This document shows, piece after piece, positions 1 through 5,096 of a stretch of DNA of 5,096 nt. Below the pieces are notes generated by a model. The model was not told the DNA's origin, made no database searches, and was given only the letters and a program-made list of their open reading frames with translations. The DNA is from Acidimicrobiaceae bacterium (GTDB taxonomy: Bacteria > Actinomycetota > Acidimicrobiia > Acidimicrobiales > RAAP-2), in contig PMAL01000048.1 of NCBI GenBank assembly GCA_003152555.1, positions 34,339 through 39,434 of the forward strand, in the 5' to 3' direction. The translations under genes and the position numbers were made by a program. Each line of letters starts with the position of its first letter. The stretch's first letter is position 1.

Positions 1-317
1 GCGACCGGCTCGTCAATGGTCGCGGTCGGGGTTGGCTTCGTTGACGTCTTCGCCTTAGCCTTGGTCGCGCCGGTGCCGCCCACTTCAAACGTGATGAGGG
101 GCTGGTGGACTTCCATGACGTCGCCGGGATTGCCGTGCAGGGTCACAATCGTGCCCGCGTACGGACTTGGCAACTCGACGGTTGCCTTGGCGGTCTCAAT
201 GTCGACGAGCGGCTGATTCAGGGCAACGACGTCGCCCACCTGGACTTTCCACTCGACAATCTCGGCTTCGACCAAACCTTCACCAACGTCAGGCAGCAAG
301 AAGATCTCTTCGCTCAC
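1..317 (-). CDS. 2-oxoacid dehydrogenase complex E2 component (dihydrolipoamide acyltransferase), N-terminal lipoyl domain, partial
   Basis: This is the start of the E2 acyltransferase, the core of a pyruvate or branched-chain 2-oxoacid dehydrogenase complex; it carries the acyl group from E1 on a lipoylated lysine and transfers it to CoA in the cytoplasm. The 105 visible residues begin SEEIFLLPDVGEGLVEAEIV, the usual opening of a biotinyl/lipoyl domain. The lipoylation site is K44 in the motif DIETAKATVELPSP, followed by the YAGTI and GDVMEVHQPL turns that close the domain near residue 80. After that comes an Ala/Thr/Lys/Pro-rich stretch, typical of the flexible linker before the E3/E1-binding and catalytic domains, which lie beyond the left edge. 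The start is a GTG two bases after the E1-beta stop, with GGAG at 326-329 eight bases upstream. Homology is clear. Substrate class is not, because the catalytic domain is missing. One lipoyl domain is visible; further ones cannot be excluded. Confidence 0.93.
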   Translation of the reverse strand, partial: MSEEIFLLPDVGEGLVEAEIVEWKVQVGDVVALNQPLVDIETAKATVELPSPYAGTIVTLHGNPGDVMEVHQPLITFEVGGTGATKAKAKTSTKPTPTATIDEPV

Positions 318-319
318 CT

Positions 320-1300
320 CTAAAACTCCATCACTCGGTCAACGGCATCCAAAATTCGGTCCACCGTCGGCCGGTAGTCGTCTTCGAGGCGTGTCGGCGG
401 ATAGGGCACGTGGTACCCACTCACGCGAAGTCCCGGTGCGCGCATCGAGTAGAACGCGCGTTGCGAAACTTCCGCCACGATCTCGGAACCAACCGACGCC
501 GTGTGCGGCGACTCCTGGACGGCGATTAATCGGCCGGTCTTTTCCACCGACGTGACCAGGACGTCTATATCGAGCGGCGCCAGCGACCGGGCATCAATGA
601 CTTCGACGGACACGCCCTCGCCTTGAGCGGCTTCGGCGGCGCGCAGGATGGTCTTGAGCGACGCGCCATATCCCACGACGGTCACGTCCGTGCCTTCGCG
701 GCGCACGACCGCATCAAAGAGGCCACTTGGTGGCTGGTCGAGATCGACTTGGCCCTTTTCCCAGTAACGGCTCATGGGTTCACAGAAAATTATCGGGTCA
801 TCGTGTTCAATTGACTGCTGGATCATCCAGTAGGCATCGTTGGGCGTCGAGCACGACACCACACGTAGTCCGGCGGTCTGGGCAAAATAGGACTCAGGGC
901 TCTCCGAGTGATGCTCAATGGCGCCAATCCCGCCCTGGAAGGGCAAACGGATGACGAGTCCCATGTTGTAGACGCCGTCGCTGCGCTTATGCAGTTTGGC
1001 GACCTGGGAAACAATCTGATCGAAGGCCGGATACACGAATCCGTCAAACTGAATCTCAACGATCGTGCGGTATCCGCGAATCGCAAGACCCACGGCGGTG
1101 CCCACAATTGCCGACTCCGCGAGCGGCGCGTCAATGACGCGGTCCTCACCGAAGTCCTTCTGTAGGCCGTCGGTGATGCGAAAGACTCCGCCCAACTTAC
1201 CGATGTCCTCACCCATGAGCAGGACTTTCTTGTTCCTTTCCATGGCGCGACGTAGGCCTTCGTTCAGGGCCTTGGCCATGGTCATGGTTGTCGTTGCCAT
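320..1300 (-). CDS. 2-oxoacid dehydrogenase E1 component, beta subunit (PdhB/BkdB type)
   Basis: This is the beta subunit of the heterotetrameric (alpha2beta2) thiamine-diphosphate-dependent E1 enzyme, which decarboxylates a 2-oxoacid and reductively acylates the lipoyl group of E2. The 326-residue length is normal for the family. Visible landmarks are GEDIG (30-34), PLAESAIVG (59-67, with the conserved glutamate E62 that contacts the cofactor), QFDGFVYPAFDQI (84-96), the GGIGAIEHHSESPESYF loop (123-139), and the C-terminal transketolase domain with DARSLAPLD (236-244) and VQESPHTASVGSEI (262-275). The ATG start is set by GGAGG at 1310-1314, nine bases upstream and inside the end of the alpha gene. 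The start overlaps the alpha stop by one base (TGATG), which suggests translational coupling. It is followed almost at once by the E2 gene. Family assignment is secure; pyruvate versus branched-chain specificity cannot be decided from these motifs alone. Confidence 0.95.
   Translation of the reverse strand: MATTTMTMAKALNEGLRRAMERNKKVLLMGEDIGKLGGVFRITDGLQKDFGEDRVIDAPLAESAIVGTAVGLAIRGYRTIVEIQFDGFVYPAFDQIVSQVAKLHKRSDGVYNMGLVIRLPFQGGIGAIEHHSESPESYFAQTAGLRVVSCSTPNDAYWMIQQSIEHDDPIIFCEPMSRYWEKGQVDLDQPPSGLFDAVVRREGTDVTVVGYGASLKTILRAAEAAQGEGVSVEVIDARSLAPLDIDVLVTSVEKTGRLIAVQESPHTASVGSEIVAEVSQRAFYSMRAPGLRVSGYHVPYPPTRLEDDYRPTVDRILDAVDRVMEF
326..329 (-). promoter_or_regulatory. Ribosome binding site of the E2 gene (supports a GTG start)
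   Basis: GGAG on the minus strand, eight bases before the GTG at 315-317, inside the last codons of the E1-beta gene. No ATG lies near the start of the lipoyl domain, so this site and the two-base gap from the E1-beta stop are what fix the GTG. Confidence 0.65.
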
Positions 1301-2367
1301 CAGTGCGATCCTCCGCTAATGCCCATATCAATCATTTCACGGCGCCCCTCTTCAATGAGCGGGTGCGGCGCGGCGTAGGCGTGGTCGAACATGGTGATCG
1401 GATCGGGTCGGCCCATGGCGAGCACGTCCTCGCGAAGCTTGAGCGCCATCGCGTCGGCTTCGGCGGTGACGGCGCTGAGCGCCGTCTTTTTGACCTTGTA
1501 CTCGTGGACCAGCAGCGACTTGACGCGCTCAACGGGGTCACGGTGTTTCCAGACTTCGACCTCGGCGTCCACGCGGTAACGCGTCGGGTCGTCCGAGGTG
1601 GTGTGCGCGCCCATGCGGTAGGTGAAGGCCTCGATCAAGGTCGGTCCGCCGCCCACGCGTGCGTGTTCCAGGGCGCGCTTGGTCACTTCGTAGACCGCCA
1701 GCACGTCGTTGCCATCGACGCGCACGCCGGGAAAGCCGAATCCTTCGGCGCGGTGATACAGCGGAATCTTGGCCTGCAGCGACGAGGGCTCGGAAATCGC
1801 CCACTGGTTGTTCTGCAGGAAGAACACGACGGGGGCGTTGAAGGTCGCCGCCCAGACGAACGATTCCAGGACGTCACCCTGGCTGGAGGCGCCGTCACCG
1901 AAAAACGCCATGACGGCTTCCTCGGCCCCGTCGCGCTGGACACCCATGGCGTAACCAACGGCGTTGAGCGCCTGATTGCCCAATACCACGGTGGGTACGG
2001 AATGGCGATACTTCTGGGGATCCCAGCCGCCATTACTCACCGCGCGAAAGAGACGAAACCAGTCCACGGGAGGGATACCACGGCACCACGCGATGCCGTG
2101 CTCGCGGTAGGTCGGAAACGAGAAGTCCATTGGTCCCATGGCCCGACCGGCGCCAATCTGCGCGGCCTCTTGACCCTGGATCGGAGCCCATAACGCCAAC
2201 TGACCCTGGCGCTGGAGTGAGGTTCCCTCATTACAGATGCGTCGGATGATCACCATGTCGCGATACATGCTGAAAATCTGGTCGCCGTCGAGCGTGCTCT
2301 CGTAGTCGGGCTGAGCTACCCGCTCACCCTCGGGCGTAAGCAGCTGGACAAGTTCTTCGTCGATCAT
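1300..2367 (-). CDS. 2-oxoacid dehydrogenase E1 component, alpha subunit (PdhA/BkdA type)
   Basis: This is the alpha subunit of the thiamine-diphosphate-dependent E1, first gene of the alpha-beta-E2 operon. From the chosen start it has 355 residues. The cofactor motif is GDGASSQGD (157-165) followed by LQNNQWAIS (184-192), the GDG...NN pattern that binds Mg2+ and the diphosphate. The loop YRMGAHTTSDDPTRYR (250-265) matches the conserved regulatory/cofactor loop of E1-alpha proteins. LQRQGQLALWAPIQGQEAAQIG (51-72) is typical of this subgroup and resembles what I recall of the mycobacterial branched-chain enzyme. An open frame continues upstream to 2463, but those 32 residues (rich in Arg/Ser/Gly) do not look like the family, overlap the divergent exporter gene, and sit before a strong ribosome binding site at 2371-2378, so the ATG at 2365-2367 is preferred. 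Alpha/beta E1 enzymes in actinobacteria are often branched-chain 2-oxoacid dehydrogenases because pyruvate is usually handled by the single-chain AceE, but here that is inference. Confidence 0.94.
   Translation of the reverse strand: MIDEELVQLLTPEGERVAQPDYESTLDGDQIFSMYRDMVIIRRICNEGTSLQRQGQLALWAPIQGQEAAQIGAGRAMGPMDFSFPTYREHGIAWCRGIPPVDWFRLFRAVSNGGWDPQKYRHSVPTVVLGNQALNAVGYAMGVQRDGAEEAVMAFFGDGASSQGDVLESFVWAATFNAPVVFFLQNNQWAISEPSSLQAKIPLYHRAEGFGFPGVRVDGNDVLAVYEVTKRALEHARVGGGPTLIEAFTYRMGAHTTSDDPTRYRVDAEVEVWKHRDPVERVKSLLVHEYKVKKTALSAVTAEADAMALKLREDVLAMGRPDPITMFDHAYAAPHPLIEEGRREMIDMGISGGSH
1310..1314 (-). promoter_or_regulatory. Ribosome binding site of the E1-beta gene
   Basis: GGAGG on the minus strand, nine bases before the ATG at 1300. 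It encodes part of the C-terminal Gly-Gly of the E1-alpha protein at the same time. Together with the one-base TGATG overlap it supports translation of beta being coupled to alpha, as suits subunits needed in equal amounts. Confidence 0.8.
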
Positions 2368-2370
2368 CGA

Positions 2371-2378
2371 CCCTCCTT
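2371..2378 (-). promoter_or_regulatory. Ribosome binding site of the E1-alpha gene (decides the start)
   Basis: Read on the minus strand this is AAGGAGGG, a near-perfect match to the anti-Shine-Dalgarno sequence, lying three to four bases before the ATG at 2367. The spacing is a little short but the match is strong. It supports starting the protein at MIDEELVQ rather than at the upstream in-frame codon near 2463. Confidence 0.8.
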
Positions 2379-2410
2379 CGGCCTCTGGCGCCCTCGATAC
2401 CTTACCCCCG

Positions 2411-2416
2411 TACGAT
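2411..2416 (+). promoter_or_regulatory. Candidate -10 element for a leaderless MFS exporter transcript
   Basis: TACGAT fits the TANNNT -10 pattern and ends six bases before the GTG at 2423, the spacing expected when transcription starts on the first base of the start codon. No Shine-Dalgarno-like sequence precedes that GTG, which supports leaderless translation. No clear -35 box is seen. It shares five base pairs with the minus-strand -10 candidate. Confidence 0.45.
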
Positions 2417-2417
2417 A
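2412..2417 (-). promoter_or_regulatory. Candidate -10 element for the dehydrogenase operon
   Basis: The minus strand reads TATCGT, a match to the actinobacterial TANNNT -10 pattern. Transcription would begin near 2405 and give a leader of roughly 38 bases that contains the E1-alpha ribosome binding site. No convincing -35 (TTGAC-like) box is visible at the expected distance upstream, which would fall inside the exporter coding region. Placement is inferred from motif and spacing only. Confidence 0.4.
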
Positions 2418-2422
2418 AACGG

Positions 2423-3646
2423 GTGCCCAGGCTCTTCGTAGACCTCACTCCCCTGCGGCGCAATCGTCAGTTCAGTTTGCTCTTCTACGGACAGCTCGTC
2501 TCGATGGCCGGCAGCAACTTGACCATGGTCGCCGTGCCCTTGCAGGTCTACCTCGAGTCACACTCGAGCCTCTGGGTGGGAATCGCGAGCCTCATCCAGT
2601 TGCCCTTCCTTATCGCGGGCTCGCTCTGGGGCGGCGTGATGGGTGACCGACTCAACCGGCGCACTTTATTGGTGGTGGACTCGTTCATCCTGGCTGTCTT
2701 GAGCGGTGGGCTCGCCCTTAACGCGCAGTTGCACCACTCACACTTCGCGATACTGCTCTCCCTCGCCGCGCTGGCGGCCGGATTCGCCGGATTCTCAGGC
2801 CCCATCCGTACGGCCGTCATCCCCAAATTGGTCCCAGAAAGCCAGTTAGTGGCCGCATACTCACTTAACCAAGTCATTGTCAACCTGGCCTCGGTCGCGG
2901 GACCGGGGGCGGCGGGACTGCTCATTGCGAGCGTTGGTCTCTCGGCCTGTTACTGGATCGACGCGGTCACGTTCTTGTGCCTGATGCTCTTTACCGCCCT
3001 GATGGCGTCGATGCCGGCGAGCGGTGAGCACACGGGCACCAGGATGCTGCGCGCGATGGGTGACGGCTGGCGCTACGTGCGCAGTCACGCCACGGCCCAG
3101 GCGGTCTACCTGGTGGATCTCAACGCCATGGTCTTCGGCCTTCCCCGCGCCCTCTTCCCGGCCGTCGCCCTCACCCTCTATCACGGCGGACCGAGAACCG
3201 TTGGCCTGCTCTACGCCGCGCCGGGGGCCGGGGCCGTGGTGATGGCGGTATTGACGGGATGGCTGGAGAACATCCATCGCCGGGGCCGTCTCGTGGTACT
3301 GGTGGTCATGACCTGGGGTGGCGCCATCGCCATCTTCGGGCTGGTGCACATTGTCTGGGTGGGACTGGTGTGTCTGGCCATCGCCGGCGCGACCGACGTG
3401 ATCTCGACGATCTTGCGTAACACGATTCTCCAAACCGCGATCACCGACGAATTCCGCAGTCGGATCTCTTCAATTCAGATGGCCGTAGTAACCGGAGGGC
3501 CGCGCCTCGGCGACTTCGAGTCGGGCCTGGTGGCGGGACTCACGACGACCGAGTTTTCGATTGTCTCGGGCGGAATTGCCTGCATCATGGGCGCGGTGGC
3601 GCTGATTCGCTGGCGACCGACGTTCTGGAACGACGCCGTTCGTTAA
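2423..3646 (+). CDS. MFS transporter, EntS-like (MFS_3) exporter family
   Basis: This is a 407-residue integral membrane protein of the major facilitator superfamily, resembling the enterobactin-exporter (EntS) branch. It should export a small molecule by proton antiport; the substrate is unknown. The sequence shows about twelve hydrophobic segments, the motif-A loop GGVMGDRLNRR (70-80) between helices 2 and 3, a conserved RTAVIPKLV (129-137) after helix 4, a glycine/proline-rich helix 5 with AGPGAAGLL (159-167), a central cytoplasmic loop around 195-225, and the subfamily signature GPRLGDFESG (359-368) before the last helices. The start is GTG: no ATG is near, family homology begins at about DLTPLRRNRQF, and there is no ribosome binding site, so the message is probably leaderless. 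It diverges from the dehydrogenase operon across 55 bp and converges on rlmN, overlapping it by four bases. EntS itself exports a siderophore, but nothing nearby is a siderophore gene, so that role should not be assumed. Confidence 0.9.
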   Translation: MPRLFVDLTPLRRNRQFSLLFYGQLVSMAGSNLTMVAVPLQVYLESHSSLWVGIASLIQLPFLIAGSLWGGVMGDRLNRRTLLVVDSFILAVLSGGLALNAQLHHSHFAILLSLAALAAGFAGFSGPIRTAVIPKLVPESQLVAAYSLNQVIVNLASVAGPGAAGLLIASVGLSACYWIDAVTFLCLMLFTALMASMPASGEHTGTRMLRAMGDGWRYVRSHATAQAVYLVDLNAMVFGLPRALFPAVALTLYHGGPRTVGLLYAAPGAGAVVMAVLTGWLENIHRRGRLVVLVVMTWGGAIAIFGLVHIVWVGLVCLAIAGATDVISTILRNTILQTAITDEFRSRISSIQMAVVTGGPRLGDFESGLVAGLTTTEFSIVSGGIACIMGAVALIRWRPTFWNDAVR

Positions 3647-4683
3647 GCCGAGCGCACGGGGATGAGTCGCCGCTTAGCGTTGGTGACGCTGGCTAATTGA
3701 CCGCAGGCAGCGTCGATGGAACGGCCCCGGGTATTGCGCACGGTGACGTTGATGCCGAGCGCCTCGAGCCCGTCGCGAAACTCGTGCACCCGTTTGGCCG
3801 ACGAACCGAGCACCAGGTAACCCGGCGTGGGATTGAGCGGAATCAGATTGACGTGCGCGCGCAGGGACTGGGCATAACTCGCCAGCTCGTGCATGGCCTG
3901 TTCGGTGTCGTTCACCCCGTCGATGAGCGCCCATTCGAAACTGAGCCGACGCGACGTGGTGGCAATCCAGTTGAGGCAGGCCTGGTGCAGGCGCTCTAGC
4001 GGATAACGGCGATTGAGCGGAATGAGTTCACTGCGAGTCTCGTTGTTCGCCGCGTGCAAACTCACCGCCAGGGTCAAGGGCAGCCCCTCCTTGGCCAAGC
4101 GCTCGATCGCCGGCGCCACGCCCACCGTCGAGACCGTGAGGTGGCGCGCGGAGAGTCCGCGGTACTCGTGCAGACGCTTGACCACGTCGACCGTGACGCG
4201 ATAGTTCTCGAGTGGCTCACCCATGCCCATGAAGACCACATTGGACAGACGTCGAGGGGCCGCCTCGCGCGCGGCGAACATGACCTGCTCGATCACTTCA
4301 CCGGTCGTGAGGTGTCGGGTGAAGCCGGCCTGACCAGTGGCGCAGAACGTACAGCCCACCCCGCAGCCGGCCTGGCTCGAGACGCATACCGTCACGCGGT
4401 CCTCGTAGCTCATGAGGACCGTTTCGATTGTCGCGCCGTCGAACAAGCGGAAGACCCACTTTCGGGTGACCCCCCGGTCGCTCTGGACATCATTGGCGAC
4501 CTCGAGACTGGGCTTGAACTGCTCGTGGAGACGCGAGCGCAGGGTCCTGGGGATTGTCGTGATCTCGCTGAAAGTCTGGGCTTCATTCCAGAGGCCATGC
4601 CACACCTGGTCAACTCGGTAGCGCGGTTCATCGCCGAGCAAGTCGCCCAGTTGCTCCTTGGTGTATTCGTAGGCCGACGACAT
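3643..4683 (-). CDS. rlmN: Dual-specificity 23S rRNA (A2503-C2)/tRNA (A37-C2) methyltransferase RlmN
   Basis: RlmN is a radical-SAM enzyme that methylates C2 of A2503 in 23S rRNA and of A37 in some tRNAs, affecting decoding accuracy at the ribosome. Numbered from the ATG at 4683 (346 residues), the 4Fe-4S cluster motif is C107-x3-C111-x2-C114 in CGVGCTFCATG. C100 (VCVSSQ) and C327 (DAACGQL) match the pair of cysteines that form and resolve the methyl-enzyme intermediate. GMGEP (153-157), VSLHA (207-211) and LIPLNP (280-285) are also family hallmarks. The N-terminal YRVDQVWHGLW is the usual accessory RNA-binding domain. An in-frame GTG nine bases further up (4690-4692) would give 349 residues. 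The ATG is preferred because neither has a ribosome binding site and a -10-like box ends seven bases before the ATG. The gene is complete. The Cfr resistance paralogue is unlikely, since the flanking motifs fit RlmN. Confidence 0.96.
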   Translation of the reverse strand: MSSAYEYTKEQLGDLLGDEPRYRVDQVWHGLWNEAQTFSEITTIPRTLRSRLHEQFKPSLEVANDVQSDRGVTRKWVFRLFDGATIETVLMSYEDRVTVCVSSQAGCGVGCTFCATGQAGFTRHLTTGEVIEQVMFAAREAAPRRLSNVVFMGMGEPLENYRVTVDVVKRLHEYRGLSARHLTVSTVGVAPAIERLAKEGLPLTLAVSLHAANNETRSELIPLNRRYPLERLHQACLNWIATTSRRLSFEWALIDGVNDTEQAMHELASYAQSLRAHVNLIPLNPTPGYLVLGSSAKRVHEFRDGLEALGINVTVRNTRGRSIDAACGQLASVTNAKRRLIPVRSA

Positions 4684-4690
4684 GGCCAAC

Positions 4691-4696
4691 ACGCTA
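4691..4696 (-). promoter_or_regulatory. Candidate -10 element for leaderless rlmN transcript
   Basis: The minus strand reads TAGCGT, fitting TANNNT, and ends seven bases before the rlmN ATG at 4683. With no Shine-Dalgarno sequence in front of that ATG, a transcript starting at or within a base of it is the simplest reading. The box would overlap the alternative GTG start, arguing against that start. No -35 match is seen. Confidence 0.35.
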
Positions 4697-4707
4697 GGCC
4701 ACGGCCC

Positions 4708-4723
4708 GCCGCGCCACAGCGGC
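4708..4723. repeat. Short inverted repeat in the rlmN/SDR divergent intergenic region
   Basis: GCCGC (4708-4712) and GCGGC (4719-4723) are perfect 5-bp arms around a six-base loop. The 7-mer GGCCACG also occurs twice in this gap, at 4697-4703 and 4721-4727. The site sits just upstream of the proposed rlmN -10 box and could be an operator, but in GC-rich DNA such short repeats often arise by chance. Confidence 0.2.
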
Positions 4724-4781
4724 CACGATTCTCTGCTTGACTTTTACGCGGCGTCGCCGACGTGGACGTCGCCCGAGCATT

Positions 4782-4787
4782 GGAGAG
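4782..4787 (+). promoter_or_regulatory. Ribosome binding site of the SDR gene (decides the start)
   Basis: GGAGAG, with GGAG ending six bases before the GTG at 4792. An in-frame GTG at 4762 lies upstream but has no comparable site and would add ten residues before the usual family start. Confidence 0.6.
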
Positions 4788-4791
4788 CACC

Positions 4792-5096
4792 GTGGAACTG
4801 AACAACACATCGGCGATCGTCACGGGCGGCGCCTCGGGACTGGGTGAGGCCACGGCCCGGGCCCTCGCCCAGCGCGGCGTCAGGGTCGTCATCGCCGACC
4901 TCAACGACACCCGTGGTCCCGAGATCGCCCAAGAAGTCGGTGGGGCCTACGTGCACTGCGACGTCACCAACACCGAAGAGGTCATCTTCGCGATCGAAGC
5001 GGCGACCACCATGGCGCCGTTGTGGAGTGCTGTCAACTGTGCGGGCATTGGCTGGGCGACGCGCACCATTGGCAAGGACGGCGAGTACGCCTCGGC
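4792..5096 (+). CDS. Short-chain dehydrogenase/reductase, 3-hydroxyacyl-CoA dehydrogenase type 2 (HSD10)-like, N-terminal part
   Basis: This is the first 101 residues of an NAD(P)-dependent classical SDR that runs off the right edge. The Rossmann nucleotide-binding motif is TGGASGLG (11-18). D36 at the end of the second strand (VVIADL) indicates a preference for NAD over NADP. D57 in CDVT contacts the adenine, and NCAG (82-85) is the variant of the structural NNAG motif. The segment NCAGIGWATRTIGKDGEYAS (82-101) is close to the pattern in type 2 3-hydroxyacyl-CoA dehydrogenases, which oxidise 3-hydroxyacyl-CoA and 2-methyl-3-hydroxybutyryl-CoA in fatty acid and isoleucine breakdown. The catalytic Ser-Tyr-Lys residues would be downstream and cannot be checked. 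GTG is chosen on a GGAGAG site six bases upstream and on family length. It is divergent from rlmN with 108 bp between starts. SDR membership is certain; the subfamily is likely, and a FabG-type reductase is the alternative. Confidence 0.88.
   Translation, partial: MELNNTSAIVTGGASGLGEATARALAQRGVRVVIADLNDTRGPEIAQEVGGAYVHCDVTNTEEVIFAIEAATTMAPLWSAVNCAGIGWATRTIGKDGEYAS

Larger units (their letters stand above)
2407..2423. promoter_or_regulatory. Inverted repeat CCCGT-N7-ACGGG, candidate operator in the divergent promoter
   Basis: Two perfect 5-bp arms, CCCGT (2407-2411) and ACGGG (2419-2423), enclose seven bases that hold the -10-like boxes of both directions. A 17-bp dyad at this position is what a dimeric repressor would need to shut both promoters at once. 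The arms are short, so chance cannot be excluded, and no regulator gene is in the window. Confidence 0.35.

Noticed and set aside
1288..2193. Long plus-strand open frame of 301 codons opposite the E1-alpha gene
   Set aside because: It is antisense to a clearly homologous E1-alpha gene, has a His/Arg/Val/Gly-heavy composition typical of high-GC shadow frames, and shows no recognisable family motif.
2368..2463. N-terminal extension of E1-alpha by 32 residues to an upstream start at 2463
   Set aside because: The extension does not resemble the family, overlaps the exporter start and the divergent promoter candidate, and a strong AAGGAGGG site directly precedes the internal ATG at 2367.
2861..3433. 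Minus-strand open frame of 190 codons opposite the MFS gene
   Set aside because: The translation is rich in Arg/His/Gln/Asp with no hydrophobic core or motif, as expected for the complement of a membrane protein gene in GC-rich DNA.
3600..3700. Intrinsic terminator between the convergent MFS and rlmN genes
   Set aside because: The genes overlap, and I found no GC-rich stem followed by a T-run on either strand around the stop codons.
4312..4392. Possible Cfr-type antibiotic resistance methylase instead of RlmN
   Set aside because: The protein has the radical-SAM motifs shared by both, but its N-terminal domain, DAACGQL C-terminus and solitary housekeeping context with native base composition fit RlmN.
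4054..4740. Plus-strand open frame of 228 codons opposite rlmN
   Set aside because: It lies antisense to the radical-SAM domain, which is fully conserved on the other strand, and has no motif of its own.
4737..4742. TTGACT, a good -35-like box upstream of the SDR gene
   Set aside because: No TANNNT box is found 16-19 bases downstream, so a promoter cannot be supported from the sequence; the SDR promoter remains unidentified.
4762..4791. Upstream GTG start for the SDR gene
   Set aside because: It lacks a comparable ribosome binding site and would add ten residues before the point where HSD10-like proteins normally begin, although it cannot be fully excluded.

Overview
This window looks like chromosomal DNA from a high-GC bacterium, most likely an actinomycete-type organism (Actinomycetota). 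That placement is an inference. It rests on strong G/C preference at third codon positions, on GTG starts and apparent leaderless starts, and on proteins that resemble actinobacterial families (an E1-alpha/E1-beta 2-oxoacid dehydrogenase, an EntS-type MFS exporter, an HSD10-type SDR). No RNA gene, CRISPR array, insertion sequence or phage gene is visible. I see no undescribed biological system: the genes belong to known families, and the most interesting signals are regulatory.

Region 1 (about 1-2405, minus strand) is a compact operon for a 2-oxoacid dehydrogenase complex, transcribed right to left: E1-alpha (start 2367), E1-beta (start 1300, overlapping the E1-alpha stop by one base) and the N-terminal part of the E2 acyltransferase (start 317, two bases after the E1-beta stop), which runs off the left edge. 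Each gene has a purine-rich ribosome binding site, and the last two sites lie inside the preceding gene. E1 decarboxylates a 2-oxoacid with thiamine diphosphate and passes the acyl group to the lipoyl lysine of E2, which hands it to CoA. Pyruvate or branched-chain 2-oxoacids are both possible substrates.

Region 2 (2368-2422) is a 55-bp divergent intergenic region. A single AT-rich patch provides overlapping -10-like boxes for both strands (TACGAT on plus, TATCGT on minus). It is enclosed by a perfect inverted repeat, CCCGT-N7-ACGGG, so the dehydrogenase operon and the divergent exporter gene may be co-regulated.

Region 3 (2423-3646, plus) is an MFS exporter of the EntS-like/MFS_3 type. It probably starts at a leaderless GTG. 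Its stop codon interlocks with that of the convergent rlmN gene in a TTAA tetranucleotide.

Region 4 (3643-4683, minus) is rlmN, the dual-specificity 23S rRNA/tRNA adenine-C2 methyltransferase, complete with its radical-SAM cysteines. It also looks leaderless. Region 5 (4792-5096, plus) is the N-terminal third or more of a short-chain dehydrogenase close to the type 2 3-hydroxyacyl-CoA dehydrogenases (HSD10-like), cut by the right edge. This enzyme class acts in isoleucine and fatty acid breakdown, which gives weak support to a branched-chain role for the nearby dehydrogenase complex.
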